Made by a program: the position numbers and the translations under genes | In this document: piece by piece, positions 1 through 6,492 of the stretch | How the letters are laid out: the number at the start of each line of letters is the position of its first letter | How positions within the stretch are numbered: the first letter of the stretch is position 1 | Assembly: GCA_003520455.1 (NCBI GenBank) | Contig: DOUV01000919.1 | Coordinates: 1 to 7,844 of the forward strand | Direction: 5' to 3' | Length of the DNA: 7,844 nt | Source: Chloroflexota bacterium | Lineage (GTDB): Bacteria; Chloroflexota; Anaerolineae; Ardenticatenales; Ardenticatenaceae | The notes under the pieces: model-generated | What the model saw: the letters and a program-made list of their open reading frames with translations, nothing else | Database searches by the model: none | What the model was told of the DNA's origin: nothing

Positions 1-21
1 AGACGGCCCACCGGGCCGTCT
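1..21 (-). terminator. Hairpin directly after the dehydrogenase stop codon; candidate terminator
   Basis: A perfect 9-bp GC-rich inverted repeat (arms 1-9 and 13-21, loop ACC) begins at the base next to the dehydrogenase stop codon at 22-24. Read on the minus strand it would form a strong stem at the very 3' end of the transcript. A rho-independent terminator also needs a U-run after the stem, and those bases lie beyond the left edge of the window. It could therefore be a terminator or only an mRNA-stabilising hairpin. If it terminates, the operon ends here. Confidence 0.5.
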
Positions 22-1068
22 CTACAGGGTGCAGTCGAGGACGACCTGGAGTGCCTCTGCCGGGTGCTGGTCGAGGAGGCGGAAGGCTTCGGCGGCGTGC
101 TCGAAGGGGTGCACGTGGGTGATCAGCGGCCTGAGATTGAGGCGTCCCTCGGCCTGCAAGCGCATCACTGTTTGCGCCAGGCGGAGCCGGTTCCAACGAT
201 AGGTCAGCTCCGGATTGATGCCCGAGATCTGCGAACCGACCACCGTGATGCGGTTGTGGTGGAACTCCTCCCCCAGGAAGAGCCCGCTGGCGTCCCCCTG
301 GTAGAAGCCGAGCGCGACCACCTTCCCGGAATAGGCCGTTGCTCGGATTGCCTGGTGCAGGGCCACGGTGGAGCCAGAGACTTCGAACGAGACATCCGCA
401 CCCCGGCCGCCCGTCAGCGCCTTGATCCGTTCCGCCGTGTTGCCCTCAGCCGGGTTGATTGCGACGTCGATGGCGCCCGTCTCCCTCGCCTTTGCCAACC
501 GCGCCTCCAGCAAGTCCACGCCGATAACAGCGACGCCGGACCCTTTGGCCAACTGGGCGACGATCTGGCCGGGTACTCCCAACCCGAAGATAGCCACGGT
601 CTCGCCGATGCGGATGGCGGCATCGTGGACGCCGTTGAGTGCCACCGCTCCGATGTGCGAGAAGATGCCCAGGATGGGCTCGAGACCGGCGGGGAGGATG
701 CGTCCTCGAACGTACTCCTCGTCGGTGATGTGATGGGTGCGATGGCCCCACGCCCCGTAGATGAGATCGCCGACCTGTACGGCCCGCACCTCCGCTCCTC
801 GTTCGACGACCTCACCGACCTCCTCGTACCCCCAAGTGCTGACCGGGTACGCCTGGTCTGGCGCGTCCGCAGCCGTGAACAACCGGCGGTCGGGGTCCCA
901 GCGCTTGTGGAGAGAAGGGTTGCTGCCGCGGTAGGTCGCCAACTCCGTCCCGGCGCTGATCCCTGAGTAGAGCGTTCGCAGCCGAACCTCGCCCGGCTCG
1001 AGCGGGCGATCTTCATAGCGCTCGAGGGCGATCGTTCTCGGCTGGGTGAGGACGATGACCTGGCCCAT
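22..1068 (-). CDS. Medium-chain (zinc-type fold) NAD(P)-dependent dehydrogenase, YcjQ-like
   Basis: This 348-residue protein has the medium-chain dehydrogenase/reductase layout: an N-terminal GroES-like lobe (about 1-130), then a Rossmann domain with G-L-G-V-P-G at 162-167. An aspartate at the end of the second Rossmann strand (D185) suggests NAD(H) over NADP(H). The usual zinc ligands are largely missing. The catalytic-cysteine position falls in S-G-I-S-A-G-T-E (35-42), the usual G-H-E is G-Y-E-E (80-83), and the only cysteine is C346, so there is no four-cysteine structural zinc site. This resembles E. coli YcjQ as I recall it (similar G-T-E motif, L-T-G..G-A-D-V segment near 218-226 and D-Q-H-P near 333-336). 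YcjQ has been reported to act on 3-keto sugar glycosides, so a sugar-derivative oxidoreductase in the same pathway as the phosphorylase is inferred. It is the last gene, 41 nt after the permease. The only Shine-Dalgarno-like element (GGGAG) sits about 1 nt from the ATG, so initiation may depend on coupling. Family is confident; substrate is not known. Confidence 0.85.
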   Translation of the reverse strand: MGQVIVLTQPRTIALERYEDRPLEPGEVRLRTLYSGISAGTELATYRGSNPSLHKRWDPDRRLFTAADAPDQAYPVSTWGYEEVGEVVERGAEVRAVQVGDLIYGAWGHRTHHITDEEYVRGRILPAGLEPILGIFSHIGAVALNGVHDAAIRIGETVAIFGLGVPGQIVAQLAKGSGVAVIGVDLLEARLAKARETGAIDVAINPAEGNTAERIKALTGGRGADVSFEVSGSTVALHQAIRATAYSGKVVALGFYQGDASGLFLGEEFHHNRITVVGSQISGINPELTYRWNRLRLAQTVMRLQAEGRLNLRPLITHVHPFEHAAEAFRLLDQHPAEALQVVLDCTL

Positions 1069-1109
1069 GCTCCCTGGCCTGTAGGGGAGGCAATGAGGAA
1101 TGAATGCCG

Positions 1110-1997
1110 CTATCCCTTCACCGCCCCCGCCGTCAATCCCTTCGTGAGGAAGCGCTCGAAGAAGAAGAAGAGTACGACGATCGGAACAGTGATGATGACC
1201 GAGCCCGCCATCAGCATTGTCTTGGGGACCTCCTGGGTGTCGAGCTGCTTCACGCCCAGCGAGAGCGTCCAGGCGTCGCGCTGCTCAAGCAGAAAGAGCA
1301 GGGCGTAGAGAAACTCGTTCCAGGCAATCATGAAGACATAGAGGGCGGTCGAGGCGATGGCCGGTATGGCCAGTGGGATGACGATCCGCCAGATCGTTTG
1401 CAGCCGGGAGGAGCCGTCGATCATGGCTGCTTCCTCCAGTTCGACTGGAATCGTCTGGAAGTAGGATCGCAGCATGTAGAGCGCGACCGGCAGGGTTGCC
1501 GAGAGATAGACAACAACCAGGCCGATCAGGCGGCGGGTGACATCCTGGCGCAGCCCCAGGCGACTGAACAGCACGAACAGGGGAATCGCCAGCACAATCG
1601 CCGGCAGCATGTAGACCAGCAAGATCCCCCAGTTGACGGCTTTCTTGCCTCGAAACTCCAACCGCGTGGCGCCGTAGGCCGCGAGAATGGCGACAGTCAG
1701 GGTCAGGGTCGTCGTGGTGATGGAGACGATCACGCTGTTGACGATGAAGGTACCAAAGCCCTGGCCACCCTGGCTGACCGGCCTCAGTACATCAATGTAG
1801 GTCTTCATCGAGCGGACCAGGGTCCAATCAGGCACCAGGCTGCCAGGCTCGATCAGTACGCCCTGGATCGACCGGAACGAGAGCAGCACCATGTAGTAGA
1901 AGGGGAAGGCGGTGACGATGAAGAAGAAGAGAATGCCCACCCAGCGTAGCACCCCGCGGATGAGGAATTGTTCGACCGCTTCACGCGAGAATGTCAT
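1110..1997 (-). CDS. ABC sugar transporter permease, MalG/YcjP type
   Basis: This 295-residue inner-membrane protein is one of two permease subunits of a carbohydrate ABC importer. Six hydrophobic segments are visible at about 18-41, 83-110, 123-146, 156-179, 210-236 and 262-281. The cytoplasmic EAA loop that docks on the ATPase is clear: E-A-A-M-I-D-G at 189-195, ending in I-P-L-A-I-P around 207-212. The C-terminus, K-G-L-T-A-G-A-V-K-G, is the standard ending of MalG-type permeases. Length and topology are normal for the family and nothing is missing. It starts only 4 nt after the other permease stops, with a Shine-Dalgarno sequence lying in that gene's last codons, so the two are probably translationally coupled in equal amounts. 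Specificity is set mainly by the partner binding protein; context suggests an alpha-glucoside such as glucosylglycerate. Confidence 0.93.
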   Translation of the reverse strand: MTFSREAVEQFLIRGVLRWVGILFFFIVTAFPFYYMVLLSFRSIQGVLIEPGSLVPDWTLVRSMKTYIDVLRPVSQGGQGFGTFIVNSVIVSITTTTLTLTVAILAAYGATRLEFRGKKAVNWGILLVYMLPAIVLAIPLFVLFSRLGLRQDVTRRLIGLVVVYLSATLPVALYMLRSYFQTIPVELEEAAMIDGSSRLQTIWRIVIPLAIPAIASTALYVFMIAWNEFLYALLFLLEQRDAWTLSLGVKQLDTQEVPKTMLMAGSVIITVPIVVLFFFFERFLTKGLTAGAVKG

Positions 1998-2001
1998 GGG
2001 C

Positions 2002-2973
2002 TTACTCCTCCACCTGCACGAAGAACCAGCGGAAGTAGATGAAGAGCAGGACCGCCAGGATCAGTGCCAGCACGATCGAGAGCGCGGCCGCCGACCCCAC
2101 GTCCGAGCGGCCAAAGAGCCAGTCGTAGATCTTGACCGGGATCACCTCGGTACCGGCGGCACCACCGGTGAGCAGGAAGATGTCGTCGAACTTGTTGAAG
2201 GTCCAGATGAACCGCAGCACGATCAGGGTGCCCATCACCCCGGCCAGTTGCGGCATGGTGATGTACCAGAATCGCTGGGTCAAGCTGGCGCCGTCCACTT
2301 CCGCTGCCTCGTAGAGGTCATCCGGCAGGGCCTGAAGGCGGGCCAGGAAGAAGAGGAAGGAGAACGGGAAGTAGCGCCAGCCCTGAAACAGAAGGACCAC
2401 GGAGAGGGCCAGGGGAAAGGTGTGCAATCCGGGCAAGCCCAGGTCGATACTGCGCTGGCCCAGGTAGGAGATGCGTTGCGCTCCGAACCAGTCAGCCGAC
2501 CACTCGTTGATGATGCCGAACTGGGCGTTGAGCATGATGCGCCAGACGAACGCCACCGCCACCACCGGCGCGATGTAGGGGAAGAGCATGAAGCCGCGCC
2601 ATATGTTGCGGCCGGGGAAGAAATCGCGGGCCAGCAGGGCCGCGATCAGTCCCAGAAGAATCGGCAGTGCCGTGCCGACTGAGGCATAGATCAGCGTCGT
2701 GCGAAGCAACGTCAAGAATCCACGACTGCCTATGACGCGCTCGTAGTTGGCCAGGGTCGGCCGGAACGCGAGGAAGTTGATGTTCTGCAGTTCGATCAGG
2801 CGGACGCGCTGGAAACTCAGCAAGATGTTCCAGATTACCGGGAAGATCACAAGTCCCAGGACGATCAGGATGGGAATCGCGAGGAGCGCGTAAGCCAGGC
2901 GCTCTTCCTGTTGGGCCATGGTCGGCCCGGCGCGGCCGGTGTCCCGCCGAGAGGGAGCAGTCACAACGCTCAT
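2002..2973 (-). CDS. ABC sugar transporter permease, MalF/YcjO type
   Basis: This 323-residue inner-membrane protein is the MalF-like half of the permease pair. Hydrophobic segments lie at about 27-50, 86-115, 127-148, 187-211, 243-262 and 295-315. The EAA loop reads E-A-A-E-V-D-G at 222-228 and continues to M-P at 240-241, the contact site for the ATPase. The N-terminus lacks the extra MalF helices and periplasmic domain, as is normal for the short carbohydrate permeases of this class. An ATG 51 nt further upstream (3024) is open in frame but lies inside a hairpin repeat. I chose the ATG at 2973 because it has AAGGAG six bases upstream and gives the usual short basic, polar N-terminus. The gene lies 108 nt after the binding-protein gene, the widest gap in the operon, and that gap holds a strong hairpin likely to matter for relative expression. 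Confidence 0.93.
   Translation of the reverse strand: MSVVTAPSRRDTGRAGPTMAQQEERLAYALLAIPILIVLGLVIFPVIWNILLSFQRVRLIELQNINFLAFRPTLANYERVIGSRGFLTLLRTTLIYASVGTALPILLGLIAALLARDFFPGRNIWRGFMLFPYIAPVVAVAFVWRIMLNAQFGIINEWSADWFGAQRISYLGQRSIDLGLPGLHTFPLALSVVLLFQGWRYFPFSFLFFLARLQALPDDLYEAAEVDGASLTQRFWYITMPQLAGVMGTLIVLRFIWTFNKFDDIFLLTGGAAGTEVIPVKIYDWLFGRSDVGSAAALSIVLALILAVLLFIYFRWFFVQVEE
2005..2011 (-). promoter_or_regulatory. Shine-Dalgarno of the second permease, inside the end of the first
   Basis: Read on the minus strand this is GGAGGAG, immediately before the TAA stop of the first permease (2002-2004) and about 7-9 nt upstream of the ATG at 1997. Ribosomes finishing the first permease would uncover or re-use it, which supports translational coupling of the two membrane subunits. 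Confidence 0.7.
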
Positions 2974-2979
2974 ACTCGA

Positions 2980-2985
2980 CTCCTT
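2980..2985 (-). promoter_or_regulatory. Shine-Dalgarno fixing the start of the MalF-type permease
   Basis: AAGGAG on the minus strand, 6 nt before the ATG at 2973. It decides the start in favour of 2973 over the upstream in-frame ATG at 3024, whose extra 17 codons would be translated from the intergenic hairpin. The base of that hairpin (2996) lies about 10 nt upstream of this site. Confidence 0.75.
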
Positions 2986-2995
2986 CGGGATAGGC

Positions 2996-3036
2996 GATGC
3001 GTGACGCGTGATTCCACGGATCACGCATCACGCATC
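2996..3036 (-). repeat. Strong intercistronic hairpin built of GCGTGAT heptads
   Basis: Arms 2996-3012 and 3020-3036 form a 17-bp stem with a 7-nt apical region. The single DNA mismatch (C3005 against A3027) becomes a G-U wobble in the minus-strand transcript, so all 17 positions pair in RNA. Each arm consists of about two copies of a GCGTGAT-type heptad. It lies between the binding-protein stop and the permease Shine-Dalgarno. In other sugar ABC operons, hairpins here protect the upstream mRNA from 3' decay and keep binding protein in excess over permeases; that role is inferred. It may also be a member of a dispersed repeat family. Confidence 0.8.
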
Positions 3037-3081
3037 ACAGAACTCACGGTGCCAGTCAGGGGCGGATCAGGACGACCGTCG

Positions 3082-4584
3082 CTACTCCTTCAAGTCCCGC
3101 ACGGCCGCGGCCATCTCAGTAGCGGCTTCCTCGGGTGTCAAGGTCCCGCCGAGCACCTCGCTCAGCGCCTTGGGCACCACCAACGACTCGTAGACGGCGG
3201 TGACCAGAGCGCCCTGGCCCTGGGTGAAGCCCCAACGGTCGAAACTGCCGGCGCCCTGGATCAGGGTGTTGATGATCTCATCACCGTAGATGTCACCCAG
3301 CCTGGCCTTGCGGTCCACACCGGTTTCCAACTGCTTCCAACCATCGATGAACTTCGTGGGCTCCTCGGGCGTGCCCTGCCGCATGGGGAGCTTGCCCTCG
3401 ACCGACACCGCCAGCCAGTCCAGATAGCCCTCGTTGAACCAGAACTTCAGAAATTCCTGGGCCGCGGCGACATCGGCATTGGCTGTGATACCCATGTAGC
3501 TGACCTGGCCATACTGGGCCGGCTCGGAGCCGCTGGGCCCCACGAAGGCGGGCACGATGCCACTGTTTTTGGCCAGGTAGGCCGGGTCTTCCTTGCACTC
3601 GGGGCAGGCCGGGAAGGCGTTGTCGCGCAGGCCGGCCATCTCATCCAGGACGAAAGGGGACCAGACGATCATTGCGGCCTGGCCGGCGAAGTAGGTGGCC
3701 CGGGTACTGACCACGTCCTGCACGCCGGCGGGAGCGTAATTCTTCATCAGATCCGCGTAGAAGTTGATCGCCTCGACACACTGGGGCGAGTCGAGGGTGA
3801 CCTCCCCCGCGTCGTTTACCAACTGGCAGCCGTTGGCCAGGGCAAAGTGCTCCCAGGTCTGCTGGGTGAAGACGGCCCCGGGGTCGGTAGCGGCGGTGAT
3901 GCCGTAGAAGTTGTTGCCCGGATCGTTGAGCTTTTCGGCAGCCGCCCGAATCTTGTCGAAGGTGTCAGGGGCGTCCAACCCCGCTTTGTCGAAGAGATCC
4001 TTGCGATAGATCAGCAACTGGCCCCAGCCGTCGGTGGGTACCGCGGCGTAGTTGCCCTCGAGGGCGACCATATTCAGGGGACCCTGGGCAAAGGTCTCTT
4101 TGCCCAGATCGTTGATCACCTGGGTCGCCGCCTTGGGATCGAGAATGCCCTGCTCGGCCCAGCCGATGGCGAAATCCACCGGAAAGAACACCACGTCGGG
4201 CAGTGTCCCGGCCGCTACGGCCGCCGTCACCAGACTGGGCAAGGCATCTTCATTGGTCAGAGCCAACTCCACGTTGATACCACTCTGCTCGGTGAAGCGT
4301 TTGAGGATCTTCTGGGTCGCCGCGGCGCGTTCGGGCTGCTCTTCGGTGCTCCAGAAGGTGATCGTCGTGCCGGGCACCACGACCTCTTTTTCGACGACTT
4401 TGGTGACCTCTTTCTCGACCTCCTTCTCGACGACGGTGGTCACCTCTTTCTCGACCACCTGAGTCACGACTTTCTCGATGACTTGAGGTGTGGGTACGGT
4501 GGCGGCGCCTCCTCCGCCACACGCTGCGAGCACCACTGCCGCGACCAGCAGGAGTGCCAATAGGGTGAAACGGCGCTCGTTCAT
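3082..4584 (-). CDS. Extracellular sugar-binding lipoprotein of an ABC importer (YcjN position)
   Basis: This 500-residue protein is a family 1 extracellular solute-binding protein, the receptor that delivers substrate to the two permeases downstream. It has a short basic N-terminus, a hydrophobic signal segment (about 6-21) and a lipobox L-A-A-C with the acylated cysteine at C22, followed by a Gly run. Residues about 35-70 form a charged, valine-rich repeat tether (see separate entry), after which the binding fold starts at T-I-T-F-W (74-78). Typical family features include Y-A-A-V-P-T-D-G (179-186), a domain-crossing segment near 300-312 (F-A-G-Q-A-A-M-I-V-W-S-P), and aromatic residues along the cleft. 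A C-P-E-C pair at 327-330 and cysteines at 253 and 269 could form disulfides. I chose ATG 4584 because AAGGAGGA lies 4-5 nt upstream; the in-frame ATG at 4620 would put 12 polar residues before the signal peptide. The ligand is probably the phosphorylase's substrate, by context only. Confidence 0.92.
   Translation of the reverse strand: MNERRFTLLALLLVAAVVLAACGGGGAATVPTPQVIEKVVTQVVEKEVTTVVEKEVEKEVTKVVEKEVVVPGTTITFWSTEEQPERAAATQKILKRFTEQSGINVELALTNEDALPSLVTAAVAAGTLPDVVFFPVDFAIGWAEQGILDPKAATQVINDLGKETFAQGPLNMVALEGNYAAVPTDGWGQLLIYRKDLFDKAGLDAPDTFDKIRAAAEKLNDPGNNFYGITAATDPGAVFTQQTWEHFALANGCQLVNDAGEVTLDSPQCVEAINFYADLMKNYAPAGVQDVVSTRATYFAGQAAMIVWSPFVLDEMAGLRDNAFPACPECKEDPAYLAKNSGIVPAFVGPSGSEPAQYGQVSYMGITANADVAAAQEFLKFWFNEGYLDWLAVSVEGKLPMRQGTPEEPTKFIDGWKQLETGVDRKARLGDIYGDEIINTLIQGAGSFDRWGFTQGQGALVTAVYESLVVPKALSEVLGGTLTPEEAATEMAAAVRDLKE
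4375..4482 (-). repeat. In-frame repeats encoding the Val/Glu/Lys tether of the binding lipoprotein
   Basis: Codons about 35-70 of the lipoprotein encode irregular repeats of a V-V-E-K-E-V type unit with V-T-Q, V-T-T and V-T-K spacers. In DNA this shows as recurring ACCTCTTTCTCGAC-like blocks. The segment lies between the lipidated C22 and the folded domain, so it should act as an extended or coiled spacer lifting the receptor off the membrane. I know such tethers from Chloroflexota ABC receptors. In-frame repeats could change length by slippage. Confidence 0.8.
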
Positions 4585-4588
4585 AGAG

Positions 4589-4596
4589 TCCTCCTT
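4589..4596 (-). promoter_or_regulatory. Near-perfect Shine-Dalgarno of the binding-protein gene
   Basis: AAGGAGGA on the minus strand, about 4-5 nt before the ATG at 4584. It is the strongest ribosome-binding site in the operon, as expected for a receptor made in excess over its permeases, and it excludes the upstream ATG at 4620. Confidence 0.8.
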
Positions 4597-4618
4597 CACG
4601 TTGGTACCAGGGATCGTC

Positions 4619-4651
4619 AAGCGGAAAACACAAGGCCTCGGTTTGCGGCTT
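4619..4651 (-). repeat. Imperfect inverted repeat in the leader of the binding-protein gene
   Basis: Arms 4619-4629 and 4641-4651 match at 9 of 11 positions around an 11-nt loop. It falls in the 87-nt gap between the phosphorylase stop and the binding-protein start, about 23 nt upstream of the Shine-Dalgarno. It could be a processing or stability hairpin between the two cistrons. No convincing promoter was seen in this gap. Confidence 0.35.
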
Positions 4652-4671
4652 GCATTTTATGCGTCAGCACC

Positions 4672-6459
4672 TCATTTGTTTCCCTGCTCACTCCGCAGCC
4701 ACAGGACGCCGTACGGAGGAACGGTGAGCGTTCCTGTCTGGCCGGCATTGACGCTGTACGTGCGACCGGAAATCAGGTCGGTGAGGCCGGCATCGGAACG
4801 GATGCCGGCCATCGATAGGTCGGCCGCGAAGGATTGGGCCGTGGCAGAGACGTTGTGGATGCACAGCACGCGACTTGAGTTGTCAGGCGCCGTACGCACG
4901 AAGCTGAACAGGGCCGGATTGACAGCAACGATCTGTTGCCCACCCTGCGGGTGGAAGGCAGGCTGGCGGATGCGAGCTTTGATCAGGGCACGGTAGCGGC
5001 TGAACACCTGGTGGCGCAACGACCTGGTCTCGGCCAACTCCCGTTCCAACGCGGCCCGCTGGAACTTCTGCCGATTGATCGTACGATACCGGTCGGTCTG
5101 GGCGACGCCCTCCCGCCAGCTTCGACTCGCGAAGAGACTGTGCACGTAGATCCCAGGCACGCCAGCCAGACTCAGCAGGATGGCCTGGGCGGCCATGAAC
5201 CGGTCGATCTGGGTCGATTGCGGCTCGTCGGCGGCCGGGTCATTGAGCGCATCGAAGTAGTTGATGTTCAGCTCGTAGGGGCTCCGGCTGCCGTCGGGAT
5301 TGGTCTTGTAAGAGACGTAGCCACCGTGGGCCTGGGCCAGATCGACGAGGCCCTGGACCTCGGCCAGGCTCAAGATGCCCTCAGCCGGTCGCACGCCGAT
5401 TCCGTCGTGGGAGGCCAGAAAGTTGAAGAAGGTCGTCTGGTTGGAGGGCGTTGTGAGATCTGCGGCCCACGCTTGCAGGTGGCGCGCATCGCCGGTCCGG
5501 AAGGCGTGCAGGGTAAGTGGGGGCAGCGGGAATTGGTAGACGAGTTGGGCCTCGTTGGTACCGTCACCGAAGTAGCTGATGTTCTCAAGGTGGGGCACAT
5601 TTGTCTCGGTGATCAGCAACGTCCGCGGCGCGACCGCGTTCAGTACGGTGCGCCAGAATTGCACGACCCGGTGCGTCCGAGCCAGGTGAATGCACGCCGT
5701 GCCGACCTCTTTCCACAAGTAGGCGATCGCATCCAGGCGAATGAACTGGGCACCGTGGGCCACATAGTGCAAGAGCACGTCGGTCATCGCCAACAAGACC
5801 TCGGGGTTGGCGTAATTCAGGTCGATCTGGTCGGTGCTGAAGGTCGTCCAGACGTGCTCGACACCATGCGCCGCCTCCACCGGCGTCAGCAGCGCCAGGG
5901 CCCGCGGCCGGGTGACGGTGGAGAGGTCGGTCGTCGGGTCCACGGTGATGAAATAGTCGCGGAAGCGGGGGTCGCCGACCAGAAAGCCCCGAAACCAGGC
6001 GCTGCTTGCCGAGATGTGGTTGATTACCGCGTCGACCATCAGGCGAAAGTGAGCCGCCAACCGCTCGATGTCGGACCAATCGCCCAGCGCCGGATCGACC
6101 TCGAGGTAATCGACGACCGAGAAGCCGTCGTCGGAAGTGGAGGGGTAGAAAGGGAGAATGTGGACACCGGTCAGGATGCCTCCGACCCGAGCTGCCAGCA
6201 GTTCATCGAGGCTCTGTAACGGCGGTTTGCCCGATTCCTGCACCTGATCACCGTAGGTGATCAGGATGATGTCGTGTTCATCCACGCGGCTGTCGCCGGC
6301 CGGCAGCTGCAATCCCGGAAAGGTCCGAGCAAACGCTTCCAGCCGCGGTACCAGGCGCGCCAGCGCCTGTTGTGCCTGGGCGGGCGGATACAAGGCATTG
6401 AGATGGGCAGCCAATTGGCCGATGTGAGACGACGCAATCGTTGGAACGGGTTCAGGCAT
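4672..6459 (-). CDS. ycjM: GH13_18 disaccharide phosphorylase, YcjM / glucosylglycerate phosphorylase type
   Basis: This 595-residue cytoplasmic enzyme belongs to the sucrose-phosphorylase subfamily of GH13, which breaks alpha-glucosides with phosphate to give alpha-glucose 1-phosphate and a free acceptor. The (beta/alpha)8 barrel carries I-T-Y-G-D at 67-71, region I as D-A-V-I-N-H at 143-148, the nucleophile D243 in F-I-R-L-D-A-I-A-Y-L-W-K-E, the acid/base E285 in T-E-T-N-V-P-H, and the transition-state aspartate D352 in S-H-D-G-I-G. True sucrose phosphorylases are about 490-505 residues. The greater length, the L-W-K-E-V-G-T segment (249-254), T-N-V-P-H-L-E-N-I-S-Y-F-G (286-298) and G-V-P-G-I-Y-V-H-S-L-F (433-443) resemble YcjM and glucosylglycerate phosphorylases. 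That acceptor is thus the leading candidate; glucosylglycerol, sucrose or sucrose 6-phosphate remain possible. A C-terminal beta domain (about 505-590) is complete. The gene follows the repressor by 33 nt and precedes the matching importer. The ribosome site (GGAG about 13 nt upstream) is weak. Subfamily is confident; substrate is inferred. Confidence 0.88.
   Translation of the reverse strand: MPEPVPTIASSHIGQLAAHLNALYPPAQAQQALARLVPRLEAFARTFPGLQLPAGDSRVDEHDIILITYGDQVQESGKPPLQSLDELLAARVGGILTGVHILPFYPSTSDDGFSVVDYLEVDPALGDWSDIERLAAHFRLMVDAVINHISASSAWFRGFLVGDPRFRDYFITVDPTTDLSTVTRPRALALLTPVEAAHGVEHVWTTFSTDQIDLNYANPEVLLAMTDVLLHYVAHGAQFIRLDAIAYLWKEVGTACIHLARTHRVVQFWRTVLNAVAPRTLLITETNVPHLENISYFGDGTNEAQLVYQFPLPPLTLHAFRTGDARHLQAWAADLTTPSNQTTFFNFLASHDGIGVRPAEGILSLAEVQGLVDLAQAHGGYVSYKTNPDGSRSPYELNINYFDALNDPAADEPQSTQIDRFMAAQAILLSLAGVPGIYVHSLFASRSWREGVAQTDRYRTINRQKFQRAALERELAETRSLRHQVFSRYRALIKARIRQPAFHPQGGQQIVAVNPALFSFVRTAPDNSSRVLCIHNVSATAQSFAADLSMAGIRSDAGLTDLISGRTYSVNAGQTGTLTVPPYGVLWLRSEQGNK
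6243..6265. repeat. Perfect 10-bp inverted repeat inside the phosphorylase gene
   Basis: CCTGATCACC (6243-6252) and GGTGATCAGG (6256-6265) are exact reverse complements around a 3-nt loop. They lie about 195-217 nt into the coding sequence, over codons 65-73, which encode part of the conserved I-T-Y-G-D motif. The codons are constrained by protein sequence, so this may be chance, or a hairpin or binding site within the gene. Confidence 0.6.
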
Positions 6460-6492
6460 CAGCAGGGTCGCTCTCCAAAGCGTAACAGGTGG

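Noticed and set aside
2974..3024. N-terminal extension of the MalF-type permease to the ATG at 3024
   Set aside because: The extra residues come from the hairpin repeat, and a good AAGGAG site with 6-nt spacing serves the ATG at 2973.
2996..3036. CRISPR-like array from the repeated GCGTGAT units
   Set aside because: The units are seven bases long, contiguous and arranged as an inverted repeat, with no spacers and no cas genes.
2911..4563. Long plus-strand open frame of 550 codons opposite the binding-protein and permease genes
   Set aside because: It lies antisense to recognisable genes, has no known domain, and its composition (rich in Gly, Asp, His, Arg) is what a GC-rich antisense frame gives. 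The intergenic hairpin is also inside it.
4652..4671. Possible internal promoter with TAAAAT before the binding-protein gene
   Set aside because: The TAAAAT fits a -10 box, but no recognisable -35 box lies at a suitable distance, so there is no solid support for a second promoter.
4936..6219. Plus-strand open frame of 427 codons opposite the phosphorylase
   Set aside because: Shadow of the phosphorylase, whose catalytic residues are all on the minus strand. No motif or ribosome-binding site supports the plus-strand frame.
6327..6340. Possible third operator (AAACGCTT core) inside the phosphorylase gene
   Set aside because: Only the AAACG half resembles the operator; the palindrome and flanks are not kept. 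A similar partial match near 4295-4306 was dropped for the same reason.
4672..6459. Reading the phosphorylase as an alpha-amylase or trehalose-type hydrolase
   Set aside because: The layout around D243, E285 and D352, and the T-N-V-P-H and P-G-I-Y segments, match the phosphorylase subfamily GH13_18 rather than the hydrolytic subfamilies.
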